NCBI GenBank assembly: GCA_027347805.1
Contig: DAIEQP010000313.1
Coordinates: 1 to 12,369, forward strand
Length of the DNA: 12,369 nucleotides
Direction: 5' to 3'
Source of the DNA: Ignavibacteria bacterium
Lineage (GTDB): Bacteria > Bacteroidota > Ignavibacteria > Ignavibacteriales > Melioribacteraceae
Position numbers and translations under genes: made by a program. Position 1 is the first letter of the stretch; the number at the start of each line of letters is the position of its first letter. A model generated the notes under the pieces. It did no database searches. It had not been told where the DNA came from and was given only the letters and a program-made list of their open reading frames with translations. This document shows, piece after piece, positions 7,702-12,369 of the stretch.

Positions 7702-9546
7702 TTGAGAAATATTCGATTTGGTTTGATTAGTCTATTGATTCTACAATATGTAGTGAATGCTCAAAACTGGATGCCTGCCGGTGACAAAATAAAAACTGAG
7801 TGGAGTGCTAAAGTAAATGTTTCCAATCCCTTGCCGGATTATCCAAGACCAATTTTAGAAAGAACGGAATGGAAAAGTCTTAATGGATTATGGGATTATT
7901 CAATTCAAACAAAAGGCAATTCAAAGCCGCAATTATTCGATGGAAAAATTCTTGTCCCGTTTGCAATTGAATCAAGTTTATCTGGTGTACAGAAAACAGT
8001 AGGTGAAACAAATGAACTTTGGTATAACCGAAGTTTTACAATTCCTTCTGAATGGAAGAACAAAAATATTCTCTTAAACTTTGGTGCGGTAGATTGGAAA
8101 GCGGATGTCTGGATGAATGACATTAAAATAGGTTCACATCAGGGTGGTTATACGCCTTTTACATTCAATATCACTCCTTATCTAAATAATAAGAAAGAAC
8201 AAAAACTAACCGTAAGAGTTTTCGATCCAACTGATAAAGGATTTCAGCCTCGAGGCAAACAGGTTACAGTACCGGGAGGAATTCATTACACACCTGTAAC
8301 AGGCATCTGGCAAACAGTGTGGATTGAACCGGTGGAGGATAATTATATAATCTCTGTCAAATCAGTCCCAAACATCGAATCAAATAATTTTTCGTTTAAA
8401 GCTATTACAGTTAAACAAAATTCATCTGATATAATTGAAGTGAATATTTTTGATGATGGAAAATTAATTGGCAGCGCTAAATCAATTCCAGGTGAAGAAT
8501 TTGTGTGTTCGGCTCCATCAGGAAAACTCTGGAGTCCTGAATCACCCTTACTTTATAGATTTGAAATTTCACTTATCAGCGATGGAAAAGTAATAGATGT
8601 TGTAAAAAGTTACGGCGGCTTAAGAAAAATCTCGATGAAGACTGATGAAGATGGAATAGTCAGGCTTCAATTGAATAATAAGAATTATTTCCAGTATGGC
8701 TTACTGGATCAGGGTTACTGGCCTGACGGATTATATACCGCTCCCACCGATGAAGCTCTTCTCTTTGATATCAAGAAAACAAAAGAATTGGGATTCAATT
8801 TAATTAGAAAACATGTAAAGGTTGAACCAGCACGATGGTATTATCATTGCGACATGGAAGGAATTATAGTTTGGCAGGATATGCCCAGCGGTGATAGATC
8901 AGTTTCCTCAAGAGGCGAACGTACACCTCAATGGCAAACAAGAAATTTTTATAATGGAATAGAACTGAAACGCTCAAAGTTGTCTGAAGAAAATTTTATG
9001 AATGAGTGGAAGGAAATAATGGATTTTACTTATTCGAATCCTTGTGTTGTTATGTGGGTTCCTTTCAATGAAGCTTGGGGACAGTTCAAAACGGCAGAAA
9101 TTGCTGAATGGACAAAAACGTATGATCCTTCTCGGCTGGTTAACTCTGCCAGCGGAGGAAATCATTATCAGTTTGTTGGAGATATACTCGATACACATAA
9201 ATATCCTGAACCTGATTTTCCAATGCTCGATATCGGTAAAGCAAGCGTTCTTGGTGAGTATGGAGGAATCGCTCTTGTCCTGGATGGCCATCTCTGGTCA
9301 ACAGAAAAAAATTTCGGCTATATCCAAAATAAAAGCATTGACGAAGTAACGGATACATATATAAAATATGCTGAAAAACTAAAAAAGATGATTGATAAAG
9401 GATTTTCTGCAGCAATTTATACGCAAACAACTGATGTTGAAGTGGAAGTAAACGGATTGTTAACCTATGATCGGAAAATTTTGAAAGTTAATGCCGAGAA
9501 GGTTAAAAAAATAAATTATGAAGTTCGCAATTCACTTAATAAATGA
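7702..9546 (+). CDS. GH2-family glycoside hydrolase
   Basis: This is a 614-residue exported retaining glycosidase of the beta-galactosidase/beta-glucuronidase superfamily. The TTG start at 7702 follows GGAG at good spacing and leads straight into a signal peptide (RNIRFGLISLLILQYVVNA/QNW). The domain order is typical of GH2: a jelly-roll sugar-binding domain (LNGLWDYSI, ELWYNRSFTIP, HQGGYTPFTFNIT), an immunoglobulin-like domain (~210-310, ending SYGGLRKISM), then a TIM barrel (LGFNLIRKHVKVEP onward). The acid/base is E457 in VPFNEAWGQF and the nucleophile is probably E519 in LGEYGGIAL; H499 in DTHKYP is also a usual active-site residue. It lacks the long C-terminal domains of large beta-galactosidases and resembles the compact ~600-residue GH2 proteins frequent in Bacteroidetes degradation loci. 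The sugar specificity (galactose, glucuronate or other) cannot be read from sequence. It lies 59 bp after GH43 and is the last gene of the tight cluster. Confidence 0.9.
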   Translation: MRNIRFGLISLLILQYVVNAQNWMPAGDKIKTEWSAKVNVSNPLPDYPRPILERTEWKSLNGLWDYSIQTKGNSKPQLFDGKILVPFAIESSLSGVQKTVGETNELWYNRSFTIPSEWKNKNILLNFGAVDWKADVWMNDIKIGSHQGGYTPFTFNITPYLNNKKEQKLTVRVFDPTDKGFQPRGKQVTVPGGIHYTPVTGIWQTVWIEPVEDNYIISVKSVPNIESNNFSFKAITVKQNSSDIIEVNIFDDGKLIGSAKSIPGEEFVCSAPSGKLWSPESPLLYRFEISLISDGKVIDVVKSYGGLRKISMKTDEDGIVRLQLNNKNYFQYGLLDQGYWPDGLYTAPTDEALLFDIKKTKELGFNLIRKHVKVEPARWYYHCDMEGIIVWQDMPSGDRSVSSRGERTPQWQTRNFYNGIELKRSKLSEENFMNEWKEIMDFTYSNPCVVMWVPFNEAWGQFKTAEIAEWTKTYDPSRLVNSASGGNHYQFVGDILDTHKYPEPDFPMLDIGKASVLGEYGGIALVLDGHLWSTEKNFGYIQNKSIDEVTDTYIKYAEKLKKMIDKGFSAAIYTQTTDVEVEVNGLLTYDRKILKVNAEKVKKINYEVRNSLNK

Positions 9547-9733
9547 AAATCAGTGATGCATTATTATAATGATGAATTAGTCGTTAATAATTTTTTTATC
9601 GCAAAAATTATTTACCTGGTGTCTAAAAATGTCAGGGAACAATAACAATTCTTTATTGATGACTGACTGTTCTAAATTTTTAAAGGTTATAATTTTTTTT
9701 GAATGAACTAAAAAATTAAAAGGATATTGTAAA
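9547..9733 (+). promoter_or_regulatory. Largest intergenic gap: weak hairpins and a possible promoter
   Basis: This 187-bp AT-rich gap separates GH2 from the second sulfatase and contains no credible gene. Two AT-only inverted repeats are visible: AATAATTTTT (9586-9595) with AAAAATTATT (9603-9612), and CAATAA (9640-9645) with TTATTG (9653-9658). A TATAAT at 9688-9693 could serve as a -10 box, with no good -35 at 17 bp. An AAAGGA at 9718-9723 is a plausible Shine-Dalgarno for the GTG start at 9734. The gap may hold the end of one transcript and the start of another. In such AT-rich DNA, individual boxes occur by chance. Confidence 0.35.
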
Positions 9734-11365
9734 GTGAAAACAAAACTCACATTATCAAAAAGTCTTGGCTTGGCGGTCTTTGGACTTTCAGCATTGCCGG
9801 CTGTTGCACAACAAACAAGTATTAAACCTGATAAACCAAATATACTATTTATTGCTGTTGATGATCTTAAACCAATACTTGGCTGCTATGGAGATAAACT
9901 TGTTAAATCTCCAAATATTGATCGGCTGGCAAAAAGAGGAACTGTATTTACTTTGAGTTACTGCCAGCAGGCAGTTTGCGGCCCAACTCGCGCAAGTTTA
10001 CTTACCGGAATGAGACCTGATGCAACAAAGGTATGGGATTTAAAAACAAAGATGCGCGATATTAATCCGAATATTTTAACTTTTCCTGAATATCTGATTA
10101 GTAAAGGATATTCAACCCAAGGACTTGGAAAAATTTATGATTCAAGATGTGTCGATAATGATCTTGATAAACCGTCGTGGAGCATTCCATTCTATAAGAA
10201 TACAGATGATTATTATTCAAAACAGACTGGTAAACCTTCAATGAATTATCAATCGCCCGAAACAAAAATGCTGATTGATAAATATCAGAAGGAAGCCGTT
10301 GAAAAAGGAATTGAAAAAAGCGGAATAACTGATTATGTCGGAAAGCTTATCAAACCATCTATTGAATGCGTTGATGTTCCCGATGATGCTTATAGTGACG
10401 GTGCTAATGCAAACAAAGCTAAAGACCTTTTGAAAAATCTGAGTAAAAAGAATGAACCGTTTTTTCTTGCTGTTGGATTTGTAAAACCGCATCTGCCATT
10501 CATTGCACCTAAAAAATATTGGGACATGTATAAACGTGACAAGATGCCGGTTGCAAAATTTCAGAAGCAGGCAGAAAACAGTCCGGCAATTGCATATCAT
10601 CAAGCAAGCGAATTATTATCTTATTCAGATATTCCTTCTCTTGCAAGTTTTACAGATCAGCAGAATGGTATTACAATTCCATTAGATAAACAAAAAGAAT
10701 TGATTCATGGTTATTATGCATGTGTTTCTTATATGGATGCGCAAGTTGGGGTTTTACTTGATGCTCTGGATTCACTTGGATTATCAAAAAATACAATTAT
10801 TATTCTTTGGGGCGATCACGGATGGCATCTCGGAGATCATGATTTATGGTGCAAGCATACAAATTTTGAACAGGCAACACACGCACCGCTTTTAATTTCG
10901 GCACCTTGGATAAAACCATCTGTTTCAAAATCACCTTCGGAATTTGTTGATATATTTCCAACTCTCTGCGATTTAGCCTGCATTCCAACTCCAGCACATT
11001 TAGATGGGAAGAGTCTGGTTGGCGCAATGAAAAATTCAAATCTCAAGATAAAAGAGTTTGCAGTCAGTCAATATCCAAGAACAACTAATTCTGTTGAAAA
11101 AGCCAGATTAGGTTATTCATTGGGTGAATACATGGGCTATTCAATTCGAAATGAAAGATACAGATACACAATTTGGATGAAAGATAATTTTAGAAGCACA
11201 CAACCATATCGTGAAGATTTACAGGTTGCTAGTGAATTATATGATTATAAAAAAGATCCGTTGGAAACTATAAATGTAGTTAATGATAAAAAATATGCTT
11301 CAGTTACAAAAGATATGCACAAAAAAATGATTAACTTTTTAGCTACACAGGTTAAGCAAAATTAA
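9734..11365 (+). CDS. Iduronate-2-sulfatase-like exported sulfatase (S1 family)
   Basis: This is a 543-residue formylglycine sulfatase starting at GTG 9734. The Sec signal peptide ends near LPAVA/QQ (residue 25). The core follows the human iduronate-2-sulfatase pattern: D43/D44 in AVDDLKP, C82 in VCGPTRASLLTGMRPD (the Cys to be converted to formylglycine, here in a C-x-P-T-R form), R86, K133 in GKIYD, H253 in VKPHLPF, D361/H362 in WGDHGWHLGDH and K374 in WCKHTNFE. The IDS residue H138, in GKVFH, corresponds to D136 here, so substrate contacts may differ. Known relatives remove 2-O-sulfate from iduronate, but the bacterial branch is broad and some members act on sulfated algal polymers. It differs strongly from the sulfatase at 4557 in leader type and active-site surroundings, so the two probably act on different sulfate positions. 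It follows the 187-bp gap and precedes the GH-like gene by 55 bp. Confidence 0.9.
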   Translation: MKTKLTLSKSLGLAVFGLSALPAVAQQTSIKPDKPNILFIAVDDLKPILGCYGDKLVKSPNIDRLAKRGTVFTLSYCQQAVCGPTRASLLTGMRPDATKVWDLKTKMRDINPNILTFPEYLISKGYSTQGLGKIYDSRCVDNDLDKPSWSIPFYKNTDDYYSKQTGKPSMNYQSPETKMLIDKYQKEAVEKGIEKSGITDYVGKLIKPSIECVDVPDDAYSDGANANKAKDLLKNLSKKNEPFFLAVGFVKPHLPFIAPKKYWDMYKRDKMPVAKFQKQAENSPAIAYHQASELLSYSDIPSLASFTDQQNGITIPLDKQKELIHGYYACVSYMDAQVGVLLDALDSLGLSKNTIIILWGDHGWHLGDHDLWCKHTNFEQATHAPLLISAPWIKPSVSKSPSEFVDIFPTLCDLACIPTPAHLDGKSLVGAMKNSNLKIKEFAVSQYPRTTNSVEKARLGYSLGEYMGYSIRNERYRYTIWMKDNFRSTQPYREDLQVASELYDYKKDPLETINVVNDKKYASVTKDMHKKMINFLATQVKQN

Positions 11366-11420
11366 AAATTGAATATGTATAGACGGTGAAATAATAATTA
11401 ATTATGGCTTATAAACTCTT

Positions 11421-12369
11421 ATGAACAAAAAAATAAAAATAATTTTCTTCGTTTTGAGTTTCTTGATATCCTCAATTGTTGCGCTTGCACAAACCGTCTC
11501 TTCGATCAGTAATTGTATCGATAAGAAATCTTTGCGGGTATTTTATCAAAAAGAAATTCCGCAGCAGAATTTTGGAATTCAACAATTAAAAAAAGCTACA
11601 GCAGTTGAATTTGAATCTAACCCGGATAAAGCCGATTTAATTGTTGTTTCTTCAAAAGAATTATCTGAGAAAAAAAATCTATTGAATGAATATCTAACGG
11701 TTAAATCGGAAGGTTTTTCGATTAAGAAAATCTCACCAGAGAAAGCTGCTGTTATTTCTTCGGATCAAGTGGGAGCGATGTATGGCATCATGGATATTGC
11801 TGAACAATTACAGATGTGTAAAACCATTTCATTGCTGAATGAAAAAGTAATTAATCCAAAGCTTCCTTTTAGAGGAATTAAATTCAATTTGCCATGGAAT
11901 TCATACCGAAGGGATCAAAGCCTTCAGATTCATGAAAGCACTTTGAAAGATTTGAATTACTGGGAAAGTTTTTTAAACATGATGGCAGAAAATCATTTTA
12001 ATGCACTGACATTATGGAATTTACATCCATTTACATATATGCTAAGAGCAAAGAATTTTCCGGATGCATGCCCTTATTCAGATGAAGAATTAAAAACATG
12101 GCAGAAATTATGGCACGGAATATTTAAAATGGCTTTGGACAGGGGAATTAAAACTTATGTGTTTAATTGGAACATTATGGTATCTCCTTCTTTTGCTAAG
12201 AAATATGGACTTGCAGAATATTGTCTTGAAGATTATCCCGGAAAGGATTTCATTGGAAAGGGGGACTATTCACCAATTATTCAGCAATACATGAGAGAAA
12301 GTATAAGTCAGCTTCTGGAAGAATATCCTGAACTAACTGGTATTGGTGCCAGCCAGAATGAACGTATGG
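11421..12369 (+). CDS. Exported GH20/GH67-like glycoside hydrolase, N-terminal part (3' truncated by window end)
   Basis: ATG 11421 opens a frame that runs to the window end (316 complete codons). Residues 1-23 are a clear signal peptide (MNKKIKIIFFVLSFLISS...ALA/QT). Residues ~30-140 look like the alpha/beta N-terminal domain that precedes the barrel in GH20, GH67 and GH84 enzymes: FGIQQLKKA, ADLIVVSSKEL, SEGFSIKKIS and GAMYGIMDIAEQL (118-130, the usual 'GARYGLxDLAEQ'-like helix). From residue 150 a TIM barrel appears to start: FRGIKFNLPWNSYR, then ENHFNALTLWN, DRGIKTYVFNWN and ELTGIGASQNERM. The glutamate in NERM (residue 314) lies where a functional acid could sit, but this is a guess. An alpha-glucuronidase-like role would suit a uronate-rich substrate; this is inference from fold resemblance, and the family is not securely recognised. 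No Shine-Dalgarno is visible. The gene lies 55 bp downstream of the sulfatase and is probably co-transcribed with it. Confidence 0.75.
   Translation, partial: MNKKIKIIFFVLSFLISSIVALAQTVSSISNCIDKKSLRVFYQKEIPQQNFGIQQLKKATAVEFESNPDKADLIVVSSKELSEKKNLLNEYLTVKSEGFSIKKISPEKAAVISSDQVGAMYGIMDIAEQLQMCKTISLLNEKVINPKLPFRGIKFNLPWNSYRRDQSLQIHESTLKDLNYWESFLNMMAENHFNALTLWNLHPFTYMLRAKNFPDACPYSDEELKTWQKLWHGIFKMALDRGIKTYVFNWNIMVSPSFAKKYGLAEYCLEDYPGKDFIGKGDYSPIIQQYMRESISQLLEEYPELTGIGASQNERM

Noticed and set aside
9044..9430. Overlapping plus- and minus-strand ORFs inside the GH2 gene
   Set aside because: They lie within the conserved TIM-barrel coding region of GH2, without signals of their own.
11394..11405. 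12-bp palindrome ATAATTAATTAT upstream of the last gene
   Set aside because: Pure A/T palindrome in AT-rich DNA, expected by chance; no supporting context.
1..12369. tRNA, rRNA, CRISPR array, insertion sequence, phage genes
   Set aside because: No cloverleaf-like or rRNA-like stretch, regularly spaced direct repeats, transposase or integrase motifs were seen; the window is almost fully occupied by exported enzymes.

Overview
The window is AT-rich and fully coding on the + strand. It looks like part of a polysaccharide-degradation locus from a member of the Bacteroidetes/Chlorobi/Ignavibacteria superphylum. The lineage evidence is two C-terminal type IX secretion (Por-type) sorting domains with the 'NxPNPFNPxT' signature typical of Ignavibacteria and relatives, an exported-enzyme content, and mostly weak Shine-Dalgarno sites. 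Genus and species cannot be told from the sequence.

Layout, left to right: (1) the 3' end of a large secreted protein with a sorting domain (2-694, open at the window start); (2) a PL6-family (chondroitinase B / alginate lyase type) polysaccharide lyase carrying two cupin domains at its C-terminus (746-2758); (3) a second PL6 lyase overlapping the first by one base and ending in a sorting domain (2758-4497); (4) an arylsulfatase with a twin-arginine-like leader (4557-5903); (5) a GH43 glycosidase (5933-7642); (6) a GH2 glycosidase, best started at a TTG (7702-9546); (7) after the only sizeable gap (187 bp), an iduronate-2-sulfatase-like sulfatase (9734-11365); (8) the 5' part of an exported protein with a GH20/GH67-like N-terminal domain and the start of a TIM barrel (11421 onward, open at the window end).

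From 746 to 9546 the genes are separated by -1 to 59 bp and probably form one transcription unit; the last two genes may be a second unit. All seven genes whose 5' end is visible are predicted to encode exported enzymes. Together they suggest stepwise attack on a sulfated, uronic-acid-containing polysaccharide with neutral side sugars: lyases cut the uronate backbone, two sulfatases remove sulfate esters, and GH43, GH2 and the GH67/GH20-like enzyme trim residues. A dermatan-like or ulvan-like iduronate/glucuronate polymer is a reasonable guess, not proven. No SusC/SusD transporter, regulator, sulfatase-maturing enzyme, RNA gene, mobile element or CRISPR array is visible here.

The most interesting item is the PL6-double-cupin fusion next to a paralogue with a sorting domain: the two lyases are alike up to a shared 'GP[DE]YL[RK]N' junction and then carry entirely different C-terminal modules.
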